Of a stretch of 8,371 nucleotides of DNA, positions 1 through 7,034 are shown in pieces; within the stretch, counting starts at the first letter, position 1, and the number at the start of each line of letters is the position of its first letter. The notes below the pieces were generated by a model. That model ran no database searches, was not told the DNA's origin, and saw only the letters and a list, made by a program, of their open reading frames with translations. Source of the stretch: JAJYZP01 sp049964535. GTDB lineage: Bacteria > Actinomycetota > Acidimicrobiia > Acidimicrobiales > Acidimicrobiaceae. The position numbers were made by a program, and so were the translations under genes. The stretch covers positions 1 through 8,371 of the forward strand of contig JBMFXG010000121.1 in NCBI GenBank assembly GCA_049964535.1. Direction: 5' to 3'.

Positions 1-146
1 GCGCGCCGGTGAAAGATGCTGTTCGGCAGCACCGTGGGAATCCACTTGGTATAGGTGCTGGCTGCCTCGCCCGATGAGATCGGAGTAGTCCCGTCTGCGC
101 GGTTGTTCAGTCGGTCGTTTGGTGTGGTGTGGTGCGGGTTGAGCAC
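1..146 (-). CDS. Weak partial ORF running off the left edge, unrecognised
   Basis: An open frame of at least 48 codons runs on the minus strand from a GTG at 146 off the left edge without a stop. An in-frame stop lies a few codons upstream of that GTG. The part nearest the edge (about positions 3-60) reads STYTKWIPTVLPNSIFHRR, with mostly G or C in third codon positions, which is coding-like. Against it, there is no Shine-Dalgarno sequence before the GTG, the first 25 residues look low-complexity (HHTTPN, RLNNRADGTT), and I recognise no family. It could be the start of a real gene to the left, a remnant, or chance. A competing plus-strand frame (3-90, ending in TGA) is also open but uses less favourable codons, including ATA. 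Confidence 0.2.
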   Translation of the reverse strand, partial: MLNPHHTTPNDRLNNRADGTTPISSGEAASTYTKWIPTVLPNSIFHRR

Positions 147-457
147 CGTGGGAGAGCTGGGTGTGGCTCACTCTCGTACTGGCAGCTCGGGGAGCGATCG
201 TGCCCGTGCGGCTGTCGTTGGACCGTTAGTGGCATGAGTATCGATCGACAGCGAGCAACGTTCCAAGTAGTGGCGATGGTATGTGAGACGCTACCCGTGC
301 GGCGAGCACTCACGATGCGAGGGTTCCTTGGCGTGAGGCGGAGTCGCTCTGCTATGAGCGTGGCATCTCTCTTGTGGTGAGAAGAGAGAAATCGGTTGTG
401 AGGAGAGATCTGTACAGCCATGTGGTTGTAGACACGGCGTCGAGCACAGATGAATGG
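147..457. other. Intergenic stretch without a supported gene
   Basis: This stretch contains several overlapping open frames on both strands. None has a ribosome binding site, recognisable motifs or coding-like codon choice; the longest, on the minus strand at 107-421, encodes a His/Arg/Ser/Thr-rich sequence typical of a spurious frame. No tRNA-like cloverleaf or clear promoter was seen. The only structure noted is a purine/pyrimidine-rich 8-bp inverted repeat at 366-389. Confidence 0.5.
366..389. repeat. Short 8-bp inverted repeat
   Basis: TCTCTCTT (366-373) and AAGAGAGA (382-389) are perfect inverted copies separated by 8 bases. A hairpin could form on either strand, but there is no run of T after it on the minus strand and only 'AAATC' after it on the plus strand. 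It may be a minor structure in the flanking non-coding DNA. Because the arms are low-complexity, chance is a real alternative. Confidence 0.25.
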
Positions 458-501
458 GTATCATACGCTCTCAAAACGTACGGTTCGAGAGCGTATGATA
501 C
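458..501 (-). terminator. Large near-perfect inverted repeat, probable operon terminator
   Basis: A perfect 15-bp arm, GTATCATACGCTCTC (458-472), is inverted as GAGAGCGTATGATAC (487-501). The 14-base middle keeps pairing with two mismatches around a central CGTACG, so the whole 44 bp is almost palindromic. It starts 9 nt after the stop of the ATPase gene, exactly where an operon terminator would sit. No T tract follows on the minus strand (the next bases are CCATTCATC), so it is not a textbook intrinsic terminator. Actinobacterial terminators often lack the U tail. Alternatives are an mRNA 3'-end stabiliser, a protein-binding palindrome, or a dispersed repeat. Confidence 0.5.
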
Positions 502-510
502 TGGTGATAG

Positions 511-1692
511 CTACAAGCTCAATCCGGTCTCGAGGTCAAAGAAGTGGAGTCGGTCCGTGGCGATCTCAAAGAGAACGACATCGCCGTGTTGGACTCGATG
601 GATCGGATCGATTCGCGCAACACCGACCGAGCGATGGCTGGATGATGACGGCGCAACGAGGGGAAGGTCGATCATCTCTTCACCATCATTGATCGTGAGA
701 TCCAAGCGAATTGAGGTTGCATCGCAGCGGAAGTGGGCGAGCGTCTCAGATCCAAGTGCTTCGACGAGCTCGATCGTTGTGGTGATGCGATTGCCGCTCG
801 ATTGGGCGGTTGGGAAGTTCAGGTGCTCGGGTCGTATTCCGACACCAAGCTTTCTGCCTCGGTACTCTGCGAGGTGGGCGTGGGCCTCCACTACCTCGGA
901 GGGAAGGGCGACGACGTCTGAGCCGATCGTGATCGAGGAGCCGTCAGGGCTCAAGGCAGCTTCGTAGAGGTTCATAGACGGTGAGCCGATGAATGCGGCC
1001 ACGAAAAGGTTCGCGGGTCGATCGTAGAGAGCGGTTGGAGTGTCGCACTGCTGGAGAACGCCGGCATTAATGACCGCCACTCGATCACCCATCGTCATCG
1101 CTTCTATCTGGTCGTGGGTTACGTAGATGGTGGCAACACCGAGAGTGCGCTGGATGCGGGAGATCTCTGCTCGCATTTGAACTCGGAGCTTGGCGTCGAG
1201 GTTCGAGAGTGGTTCGTCCATGAGGAAGACGGCGGGTTCTCGGACAATGGCCCGGCCCATGGCAACTCGCTGGCGTTGTCCACCCGAGAGCTGACCAGGC
1301 TTAGTATTGAGGTACTCCGTCAAACCTAAGATATTTGCCGCTTCTGCAACCTTTTTGGTGATCTGATCCTTGGGCATCTTTCGCAACTTGAGGGCGAAGC
1401 CGATGTTCTCTGCCACGGTCATGTGGGGGTAGAGAGCATAGTTTTGAAAGACCATAGCGATATCTCGATCTTTCGGTTGCTCGTTGTTGACTGTCCTGCC
1501 CCCGATTGTGAGGGTACCGGAAGTGACGTCTTCGAGCCCTGCGATCATTCGTAGGAGAGTCGTCTTTCCACAACCTGATGGCCCGACGAGCACCATGAAC
1601 TCGCCTTCGCCGATCGTAAGATCGACCTCAGAGACTGCCACCGTACCGTTAGGGTAGACCTTCTTGATGTGGTCGAGTTCTACGGTTGCCAT
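511..1692 (-). CDS. Sugar ABC transporter ATP-binding protein (MsmX/UgpC/MalK type)
   Basis: This 393-residue cytoplasmic ATPase would power a carbohydrate importer of the MalFG type. Visible motifs, in order: Walker A GPSGCGKT (residues 38-45), Q-loop Gln83 in VFQNYALYP, ABC signature LSGGQ (135-139), Walker B VFLMDEP (155-161) with catalytic Glu160, and H-loop His193 in VTHDQ. A C-terminal TOBE/regulatory region follows, with GIRPEH at 285-290 and an ending of LHFFDLETG. The length is normal for the family, with a slightly long loop around residues 335-365. The ATG at 1692 is supported by an in-frame stop two codons upstream and a GGGGGG stretch 9 nt before it. Its likely partners are the two permeases at the right of the window, but it is separated from galK by 222 bp. 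ATPases of this type often serve several importers, so it may be shared. The call is firm; the substrate is inferred from neighbours. Confidence 0.95.
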   Translation of the reverse strand: MATVELDHIKKVYPNGTVAVSEVDLTIGEGEFMVLVGPSGCGKTTLLRMIAGLEDVTSGTLTIGGRTVNNEQPKDRDIAMVFQNYALYPHMTVAENIGFALKLRKMPKDQITKKVAEAANILGLTEYLNTKPGQLSGGQRQRVAMGRAIVREPAVFLMDEPLSNLDAKLRVQMRAEISRIQRTLGVATIYVTHDQIEAMTMGDRVAVINAGVLQQCDTPTALYDRPANLFVAAFIGSPSMNLYEAALSPDGSSITIGSDVVALPSEVVEAHAHLAEYRGRKLGVGIRPEHLNFPTAQSSGNRITTTIELVEALGSETLAHFRCDATSIRLDLTINDGEEMIDLPLVAPSSSSHRSVGVARIDPIHRVQHGDVVLFEIATDRLHFFDLETGLSL

Positions 1693-1778
1693 TACTTATT
1701 TCCCCCCATGTGATAGCGGCCTGACCCAGCCAAGCCTTTCGTGTTGTGTCGGTGTACCCTAAGATTCGCTGTGGTCAT
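1692..1778 (-). CDS. Possible 28-residue leader ORF coupled to the ATPase gene
   Basis: An ATG at 1778 opens a 28-codon frame (MTTANLRVHRH..., ending MGGNK). Its TAA overlaps the ATPase start codon as TAATG. A GAGGAG sits just before the ATG, but with only 2 nt spacing, which is too close for an efficient site. The product is basic, with four His and three Arg, and resembles no family I know. It could be a leader peptide whose translation opens the ATPase start, a spurious frame, or part of the 5' untranslated region. No run of regulatory codons characteristic of attenuation is seen. Confidence 0.25.
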   Translation of the reverse strand: MTTANLRVHRHNTKGLAGSGRYHMGGNK

Positions 1779-1829
1779 AGCTCCTCATTCTTCCATACTC
1801 TGTGTCGAGTTCCAAGTGCCTCTACGATC

Positions 1830-1835
1830 TGTCAA
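1830..1835 (-). promoter_or_regulatory. Isolated -35-like TTGACA in the galK-ATPase gap
   Basis: The 222-bp gap at 1693-1914 is the only sizeable intergenic space inside the cluster, and a promoter for the ATPase gene would be expected there. A perfect TTGACA lies on the minus strand at 1835-1830. The hexamer 17 nt further on is GAACTC, which is a poor -10 element, and TATGGA nearer the gene is too far away (32 nt). A TAGGGT at about 1760-1755 has no matching -35 at normal spacing. No strong hairpin terminator was seen after galK, so read-through from galK is equally possible. Confidence 0.2.
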
Positions 1836-1914
1836 CTGCCCCATAGTGTGGCCGCACGTTCTGATGTCGAACGGATGACCTGCGTCTGTACTTGTTGGTC
1901 TCTCCATGTGTCGA

Positions 1915-3036
1915 TCACGATAACCTGCTTGCGCCTTCGGCAGAAGATGCCCGAAATGCCGTCGGTACTGGAAGGCTGAGCTGCGAGAAGGTTGTGGTGA
2001 GGGAAGGCTGTAGCTCTTCGGGTTGGATCCCGAGTACCAGGGCCGAACCACCGAAGCCCCCGCCGATCATGCGCGCACCGCTCGCTCCGAGTTCGAGAGC
2101 GGTCTCGCAGATGAGGTCGAGCTCTCTGCAAGAGACGGCGAAGTCGTCGCGAAGGGATATGTGGGACGCATTCAAGAGATCACCGATCGGCCGATGGTGA
2201 GCTAAGCGATCGGAGGCCTCGAGGACTCGGCGATTCTCAGTGGTCACGTGGCGTGCACGGAGGCGTTCGATGCCGTTGAGCTCAGCTTCGACCTGCTCCG
2301 GAGTCGCCTCTCGGAGAGATTTGACCCCGAGTGCTGCTGCTGCGTCCTCGCACTCACGTCTCCGCTGTGCGTAGTCTCCGCTGACGTTACGGTGGGGCGA
2401 TCGGGAGTCAACGATAACCATGGTCTCTTGAGGCAGCGGTGTCGCGGTCGTTGAGAGATCGAGAAAGTCGATGAGTACGCCGTAACCTTGGTGGCTCGAC
2501 AGAACAGCTATCTGGTCGAGGTAGCCCACGGGCGCTCCGACGAACTCGACCTCCGCTTCGTGACAGAGGTCGATAAGGTCGGCTCGAGGGAGTCCGAGTT
2601 CGAAGAGATCATTCAGAGCACAGACCGTGGCTGCCAGAATGGATGCACTCGAGGAGAGGCCGCTCCCCAGCGGTACGGTCGAGTCAAAAAGTGCTGAGAA
2701 ACCAGGGATCCCTATCTTTCGACGCTGGAGCGCCCAGACCACTCCCAGCGGATAGCGAGCCCAACTTGAGGGTGCAACCGACGCTACGTCTTCAACCGAT
2801 GTCTCTACTCTTTGGCTCATCTGGCGAGATGCGATCGCGATCGAACTACTTCGAGATGAGCTAAGAGCTAAGAGTGTGGATCGGTCGATGGCGAAGGGGA
2901 GAGCGTACCCCATGTTGTAGTCGGTGTGTTCGCCGATCAGATTGACTCTTCCTGGAGCCATCCAGATACCTTCTGGGGAGCGATGGTACAGTTCTTCGTA
3001 GTGAGCTCGCAGGCTCGTTGCTGGCGAGGAGTCCAC
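1915..3036 (-). CDS. galK: Galactokinase
   Basis: GalK phosphorylates galactose at C1 with ATP, the first step of the Leloir pathway, in the cytoplasm. The 373 residues carry all three GHMP/galactokinase signatures: the N-terminal galactose-binding motif GRVNLIGEHTDYN (residues 29-41, with the conserved Arg30), the ATP-binding loop VPLGSGLSSSAS (121-132), and the C-terminal glycine motif ARMIGGGFGGSA (321-332). The presumed catalytic base is Asp174 in GYLDQ; galactokinases usually have (G)IMDQ here, so this is a mild variant. The GTG start at 3036 lies 2 nt after the galT stop and gives the normal distance from the N terminus to the GRVNLIGEHTDY motif. A modest AAGG lies about 11 nt upstream. 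The length is slightly short but complete. It acts directly before GalT and is probably coupled to its translation. Confidence 0.97.
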   Translation of the reverse strand: MDSSPATSLRAHYEELYHRSPEGIWMAPGRVNLIGEHTDYNMGYALPFAIDRSTLLALSSSRSSSIAIASRQMSQRVETSVEDVASVAPSSWARYPLGVVWALQRRKIGIPGFSALFDSTVPLGSGLSSSASILAATVCALNDLFELGLPRADLIDLCHEAEVEFVGAPVGYLDQIAVLSSHQGYGVLIDFLDLSTTATPLPQETMVIVDSRSPHRNVSGDYAQRRRECEDAAAALGVKSLREATPEQVEAELNGIERLRARHVTTENRRVLEASDRLAHHRPIGDLLNASHISLRDDFAVSCRELDLICETALELGASGARMIGGGFGGSALVLGIQPEELQPSLTTTFSQLSLPVPTAFRASSAEGASRLS

Positions 3037-3038
3037 GG

Positions 3039-4019
3039 CTACTTCGCCCTTGCGGCTCGAAGACGCTCGGCGGCGACTTCTGGCTGGACATCGGTGATGA
3101 ACGATCCTCCGGCTAGTTCAGAACCGGCTAGGTACTTGAGCCGATCTCTGGTTCGGTGAGGCGGTGCAAATTCGACGTGCAGGTGGCTGATGCGGTCCCA
3201 CTTCGGATCGCCGTCGGTTGGACTCTGGTGAAAGGCCATGATGTAGGGGAGCGAGAAGCCCCAGAGAGCGTCGTAGGTCTTGGTGATCTCTACGAGTATC
3301 TCTGCTAATCCATCTCGCTCAGGCTCTGTGAGGGTAGCAAGTGAGCTGCGATGTTGTTTTGGAGCGAGGCGCACCTCGTAGGGGAATCTGGCCCATCGCG
3401 GTACCCAGGCAATCCACCCTTGGGTCTGGGCCACGATGAGGGTATCCATGCGAAGCTCTTCCTCGACTACGTCGCAGTAGATGCACGTACCCTTCTCTTC
3501 GAAGTGTTCGAGTGCAGCCGTAAGCTCTCGTAGTGGCACCGGTGGGATGTCTGGGTATCCATAGATTTGACCGTGTGGATGTGAGAGCGTGGTGCCAACG
3601 ATCTCACCTTTGTTCTCAAAAGGCATAACGTAACGAATAGCTGGGTCAGAACCGAGGATCTTCCATCGGTCTACCCACACTTCGACCAGCATTCTGATTC
3701 GAGCTAGCCCGAGATCGGTCAAGGTCAGGGAGTGGTTGTCGGAGTAAACGATGACTTCGCATCGTCCGCTTGCTGGAGCTACAGGGGAGAGCGGTGTTGG
3801 TGAGACGCTGGGCTCTGGAGGGTTCGGGGAGAACGATGGGAATCGGTTGTCGAAGACGACTACCTCGAACTCGGGAAACGGGATCTCTGTCGGCTCGGAA
3901 TCGACCTTGGTCGGACACAGGGGACAGAAGTCCGTCTGTGGCTTGTAGGTGCGATTCTGGCGATGTGTGGCAAAGGTGATCCAGTCGCGAGTGGTTGGGT
4001 CAAATCGTCGCTCGGTCAT
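3039..4019 (-). CDS. galT: Galactose-1-phosphate uridylyltransferase
   Basis: GalT exchanges UMP between UDP-glucose and galactose-1-phosphate through a uridylylated histidine. In this 326-residue HIT-superfamily protein the active site is SHPHGQIYGYP (residues 146-156), with His149 as predicted nucleophile and Gln151 behind it. A metal site is suggested by CPLC (Cys32, Cys35), His96 in SDNHS, and His147. A second CIYC (179-182) and the C-terminal HLHVEFAPP (279-287) are also family features. Residues 61-84 form a Pro/Ser-rich segment, as in short actinobacterial GalTs. The ATG at 4019 overlaps the stop of the upstream small ORF as ATGA, with GAGG 7 nt before it. galE is not in the window, so UDP-galactose must be epimerised by an enzyme encoded elsewhere. 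Confidence 0.97.
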   Translation of the reverse strand: MTERRFDPTTRDWITFATHRQNRTYKPQTDFCPLCPTKVDSEPTEIPFPEFEVVVFDNRFPSFSPNPPEPSVSPTPLSPVAPASGRCEVIVYSDNHSLTLTDLGLARIRMLVEVWVDRWKILGSDPAIRYVMPFENKGEIVGTTLSHPHGQIYGYPDIPPVPLRELTAALEHFEEKGTCIYCDVVEEELRMDTLIVAQTQGWIAWVPRWARFPYEVRLAPKQHRSSLATLTEPERDGLAEILVEITKTYDALWGFSLPYIMAFHQSPTDGDPKWDRISHLHVEFAPPHRTRDRLKYLAGSELAGGSFITDVQPEVAAERLRAARAK

Positions 4020-4183
4020 GATGTACCCTCGACTTTTGTGGATCGGTAGATGGTCAATCGTCGTCCGTCGTCTTTCTGGAAGACCTGGCGATTAATGCCA
4101 AGCGTGCTCTCGATGATCAGCTCGACGTCGCCGATCGGTGTATGACCTGCTTGCGCGCTTGTGGGGTCGTTGGTAGTGGTCAT
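4016..4183 (-). CDS. 55-residue hypothetical protein coupled between deoR and galT
   Basis: This small frame exactly fills the space between deoR and galT. Its ATG at 4183 overlaps the deoR stop as ATGA, and its TGA overlaps the galT start as ATGA. A strong GAGGAGG (4203-4197) lies inside deoR's last codons, though 13 nt upstream, which is longer than ideal. An in-frame stop just upstream leaves this as the only start. About two thirds of codons end in G or C by hand count, like its neighbours. The product has a Thr-rich, probably flexible N terminus (residues 1-15), then a compact mixed stretch (PIGDVELIIESTLGINRQVF, 16-35) and a basic tail with RRLTIYRSTK (41-50). It shows no membrane segment, Cys, or known motif. 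I do not recognise it. The junctions make a real gene likely, and its role may involve galactose metabolism or its control. Confidence 0.7.
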   Translation of the reverse strand: MTTTNDPTSAQAGHTPIGDVELIIESTLGINRQVFQKDDGRRLTIYRSTKVEGTS

Positions 4184-5001
4184 GACGATATCAGCACCTC
4201 CTCAAAGGGTACGTCCTCTCCTGCGTGGGGAGTCTCGGTCGGGGCAATAATGAGTTCACCGACGGCGTCTTGGAGCGATCGACACGCCTCATCTGGGAGT
4301 TGGTCATCGGTGACTAAGACGTCGGCCGCGTCGAAGGGTGCGATTCGTGCCATGCCGATCGTACGCCACTTGGTGTGGTCGGCCAGTACGACCGTGCGAC
4401 GCGCACAGCTCAGGAGGGTTCGGTTGGTCTTCGCTTCTGCGAGGTTTGGGGTGGTGAATCCCGCTTCTGGGTCCATTCCGTGCACCCCTAAGAAGAGAAT
4501 GTCGACGTAGAGAGACTCAATGGCCGTGTCGGCTATGAGACCCACCAGCCCGCCAGATGGCGTGGGCACCCCGCCCGTCAGGATGAGAGGTAGCTCGGGG
4601 TGGTTGCTGTGCAGCTCTGTGGCGATGCTAATCGAGTTCGTGATGACGGTCACGCCGGGAATGCTGGGCAGGAGGCGGGCAAAGGCCCACGTGGTCGTTC
4701 CTGCAGAGATGGCAACCGATGATCCAGGTTCTACGAGTGAGAGGGCCGCTTTTGCGATAGCGAGTTTCTCTGCGGCTGCACGGGAGAGTTTTGTGATAAA
4801 GCCTGGCTCTTCAGCGCTCTTCTCCGCTCGAACGGCACCGCCACGTACCTTGGTCAAGAGCCCAGACTCTTGGAGTACCTCGAGGTCACGACGGATTGTC
4901 ATCTCCGAGACATCAAAGATCTCTGCCAGTTCGACGACTCTAATAGCGCCGCGATGTCGGATCTCCTCTGTGATTCGTCTCCTTCGTAGGCTGACAATCA
5001 C
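4180..5001 (-). CDS. DeoR-family transcriptional regulator
   Basis: This 273-residue protein is a DeoR/GlpR-type sugar-phosphate-responsive repressor. The N-terminal helix-turn-helix is clear: RVVELAEIFDVSEMTIRRDL (21-40), followed by the wing (LLTKVRGGAV, 48-57). The C-terminal sensor domain (about 75-235) has the family landmarks ISAGTTTWAFA (98-108), VITNS (119-123), LTGG (141-144), LGVHGMDPEAGFTTPN (171-186), and VLADHTKW (205-212). The GTG start at 5001 is fixed by GAGGAG 7 nt upstream and places the HTH normally. It lies 2 nt after the beta-galactosidase gene and overlaps the next ORF by ATGA. Mid-operon placement implies co-transcription and autoregulation if it binds the operon promoter, which lies beyond the right edge. 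The ligand is probably a phosphorylated sugar such as galactose-1-phosphate, but that is inferred from context only. Confidence 0.93.
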   Translation of the reverse strand: MIVSLRRRRITEEIRHRGAIRVVELAEIFDVSEMTIRRDLEVLQESGLLTKVRGGAVRAEKSAEEPGFITKLSRAAAEKLAIAKAALSLVEPGSSVAISAGTTTWAFARLLPSIPGVTVITNSISIATELHSNHPELPLILTGGVPTPSGGLVGLIADTAIESLYVDILFLGVHGMDPEAGFTTPNLAEAKTNRTLLSCARRTVVLADHTKWRTIGMARIAPFDAADVLVTDDQLPDEACRSLQDAVGELIIAPTETPHAGEDVPFEEVLISS

Positions 5002-5003
5002 GT

Positions 5004-7034
5004 TTAAGCTCCTCGCTGGTTCGTCGGTTGTAAGACCGCAACGCCTCGAGGTGGAAGTTCGAGTGTGGTTTGTGGACCGTTGGTGCTCAAGAGATCTGAG
5101 TAGCTTTGACCGAGTTCAATCGTGACGTAGTGGGCGTTGTGGTTAGTAACGAAGATGAACTCTCCACGCGTGATGGTCTCAACACCACGTTGATGAGGGA
5201 GAGGTGGAGAGATCTTCGTATCTGCGAGTAACTGCCCTACGATCGTGCTCAGGGTTTGAGCATCCGGGAGCGTGGAGAGATAGTACCCTTGTCCGCCTCC
5301 ATAAGGGGCGACGGTGAGAGCGGGGACGCCGTGAAGATCGCCTCCGTTGATGTGGAGGAGCGTGGTCGCTCCCTGGGCAGTTAGATTCTCGCTCCAGGTC
5401 GATCCGGTCGATCCGCTGTGTGCCAGAATTCCGCCGAGCGATACGGTCTGGCCCTTCTCGAGCGGCGAGAACTCTTCGACCGAGATCGCGAGCATCTCTC
5501 GCCACGGAGCGGGGTAGCCACCGAGTCGAATGTGGTCATTTGGGTCCACAATGGCGGAGAAGAACGTTGTGAGAAACGTACCACCGCCCTCAACGTAGTG
5601 AACGACGTTAGTAGCGGCTGTATCGGAGGCGAGATATGAACACGGTGCGATCACGAGATCGTAGGATGAGAGATCGTCTTCGAGATGGACAAAGTCCGCT
5701 GCAATCGAGGCCTCGAAGAGTGGGCGATAGAACTGAAGGAGGAGTTCGGGGAGACGGAGCTCGCTATGGGGATGTGAATCGAGCTCGAGCGCCCACCAGT
5801 TGTTCCAGTCCAGCGCAAGTGCGACTCGAGCAACGGTCTGGGTGCCAAGGACCGGTTGGAGAGCGTGTAGGTCTCCCCCGAGCTCAACCACCTCTCTCCA
5901 GACTCGCGAGTTCTGTCCGACATGTGGGACCATTGCGCTGTGAAATTTTTCTGCTCCGGCGGCAGAGGCTCTCCACTGAAAGGTCAAGATGCCGTCGCTG
6001 CCTCGTCCAACCATTGCGAGAGAGAGCTCTCGGAGCTGACCTGGAGCCTTTGGTGCATTGATCTGTCTCCAATTCACGGCACTTGGAGCTTGTTCCATCA
6101 AGAGCCACGGTCGTCCACCTCCCAATGACCTGGTGAGGTCCGCCACCATTGCGCTCTGTAGGGCTATCTCGGAATCGAAAGGATCTGGATAGCTATCCAT
6201 GGTGACGATATCTTGGTGCTGCGACCACTTCCAGCCATCGGTTGGCCTGAAAAAGGCCATGAAGTTCGTCGTGATTGGCTTAGAAGTGTCGATCGCTTCG
6301 ATCGAACGTCGCTCGGCCAAGAAGCATTCGAGCAACTCGTCCGAGCTAAAACGTGCAAAGTCGAGCTGTTGGGTGGGGTTGGGGAAGGTAGGCGCTCGTC
6401 GAGGCGGCTCGATCTCGTCCCAATCGTCGTATCGCTGACTCCAAAATGCGGTGCCCCAGGCGTGATTGAGCTCATCGATGCTCTCGTAGCGGGCTTTGAG
6501 CCAGCGGCGAAAGGAAGTGGCAGAGATCTCGCAGTAGCACTGTGGAACGTGACAGCCGTACTCGTTGCCGACGTGGTACATAACGACCGCTGGATGATTG
6601 TGGTAACGGCGAACCAACTCGGTAGCAAGCTGAACGGCCGCCTCGCGGTAGAGAGGTGAAGATGGGCAGTAGTGCTGACGGGATCCGAAGCCGAGCTGGA
6701 CGCCGTTGACATCGATCGGAAGGATCTCGGGGTGCTGTCGGATGAGCCAAGCCGGCGGAGATGCCGTGGCGGTTGCAAGATCGACGGAGACGCCGTGGGC
6801 GCTAGCCAACTCGAGAACACGGTCGAGCCACTCTGGCTCAAAGGCTCCTGGACGTGGCTGGAGTTTCGCCCAGGAGAAGACGCCGACAGTGACGAGATTG
6901 ACGCCGGCCTCCTGCATCAGCGAGAAGTCTTCTTTCCAGATCTCTTCTGGCCACTGATCAGGGTTGTAGTCTCCACCGTAGGCGAGGGATTCTAACTTGA
7001 GCGAGGGTGGCACGCGGTTGTTACGCTGATTCAT
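5004..7034 (-). CDS. Beta-galactosidase, glycoside hydrolase family 42
   Basis: This 676-residue retaining beta-galactosidase cleaves terminal beta-galactosides. The N-terminal TIM barrel begins with YGGDYNPDQWPEEIW (19-33), a GH42 hallmark. The acid/base is Glu158 in HVGNEYG (154-160) and the nucleophile is Glu314 in LLMEQAPSAVNW (311-322). Cys123 (HYCPSSP) and Cys161, Cys166 and Cys168 (GCHVPQCYC) form the zinc-type cysteine cluster known from the Thermus A4 enzyme. A trimerisation-like domain follows (about 400-610) and then a small C-terminal beta domain ending PPRGVAVLQP. No signal peptide is visible, so it is cytoplasmic and acts on imported sugar. The ATG at 7034 overlaps the permease stop as TGATG. 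The nearest AGGA is 12 nt away, so translation is probably coupled. The natural substrate may be a plant-derived galacto-oligosaccharide rather than lactose, as is common in GH42; this is not shown by sequence. Confidence 0.97.
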   Translation of the reverse strand: MNQRNNRVPPSLKLESLAYGGDYNPDQWPEEIWKEDFSLMQEAGVNLVTVGVFSWAKLQPRPGAFEPEWLDRVLELASAHGVSVDLATATASPPAWLIRQHPEILPIDVNGVQLGFGSRQHYCPSSPLYREAAVQLATELVRRYHNHPAVVMYHVGNEYGCHVPQCYCEISATSFRRWLKARYESIDELNHAWGTAFWSQRYDDWDEIEPPRRAPTFPNPTQQLDFARFSSDELLECFLAERRSIEAIDTSKPITTNFMAFFRPTDGWKWSQHQDIVTMDSYPDPFDSEIALQSAMVADLTRSLGGGRPWLLMEQAPSAVNWRQINAPKAPGQLRELSLAMVGRGSDGILTFQWRASAAGAEKFHSAMVPHVGQNSRVWREVVELGGDLHALQPVLGTQTVARVALALDWNNWWALELDSHPHSELRLPELLLQFYRPLFEASIAADFVHLEDDLSSYDLVIAPCSYLASDTAATNVVHYVEGGGTFLTTFFSAIVDPNDHIRLGGYPAPWREMLAISVEEFSPLEKGQTVSLGGILAHSGSTGSTWSENLTAQGATTLLHINGGDLHGVPALTVAPYGGGQGYYLSTLPDAQTLSTIVGQLLADTKISPPLPHQRGVETITRGEFIFVTNHNAHYVTIELGQSYSDLLSTNGPQTTLELPPRGVAVLQPTNQRGA
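5009..5014 (-). promoter_or_regulatory. Ribosome binding site fixing the GTG start of the DeoR gene
   Basis: GAGGAG on the minus strand (5014-5009) lies 7 nt before the GTG at 5001 and is embedded in the last codons of the beta-galactosidase gene. It is the best-placed Shine-Dalgarno in the cluster and justifies the GTG start. Confidence 0.7.

Noticed and set aside
28..153. 12-bp direct repeat AGCACCGTGGGA at 28-39 and 142-153
   Set aside because: There are only two copies 114 bp apart with no similarity around them. This is too little for an array or attachment site.
107..421. 104-codon minus-strand frame in the left intergenic region
   Set aside because: It has a His/Arg/Ser/Thr-rich composition, no ribosome binding site and no recognisable family.
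473..502. GGTTCGAGA resembling a tRNA T-loop
   Set aside because: It lies in the loop and arm of the large inverted repeat, and no acceptor, D or anticodon arms can be built around it.
374..967. 197-codon plus-strand frame
   Set aside because: It is mostly antisense to the ATPase gene, has no motifs and is Ser/Arg-rich, as expected for a shadow frame. It also runs through the inverted repeat.
2921..3160. Possible frameshift or GalT-GalK fusion at the junction
   Set aside because: galT ends in a clean TAG and galK starts with GTG 2 nt later. Both proteins have complete termini, so this is an ordinary tight operon junction.
4520..5125. 201-codon plus-strand frame opposite the DeoR gene
   Set aside because: It is antisense to a well-supported regulator, with low-complexity Ser/Arg content and no motifs.
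6164..6841. 225-codon minus-strand frame inside the beta-galactosidase gene
   Set aside because: It is a shifted frame of a clearly intact GH42 gene and is rich in Ser, Arg and Pro, a typical out-of-frame artefact.
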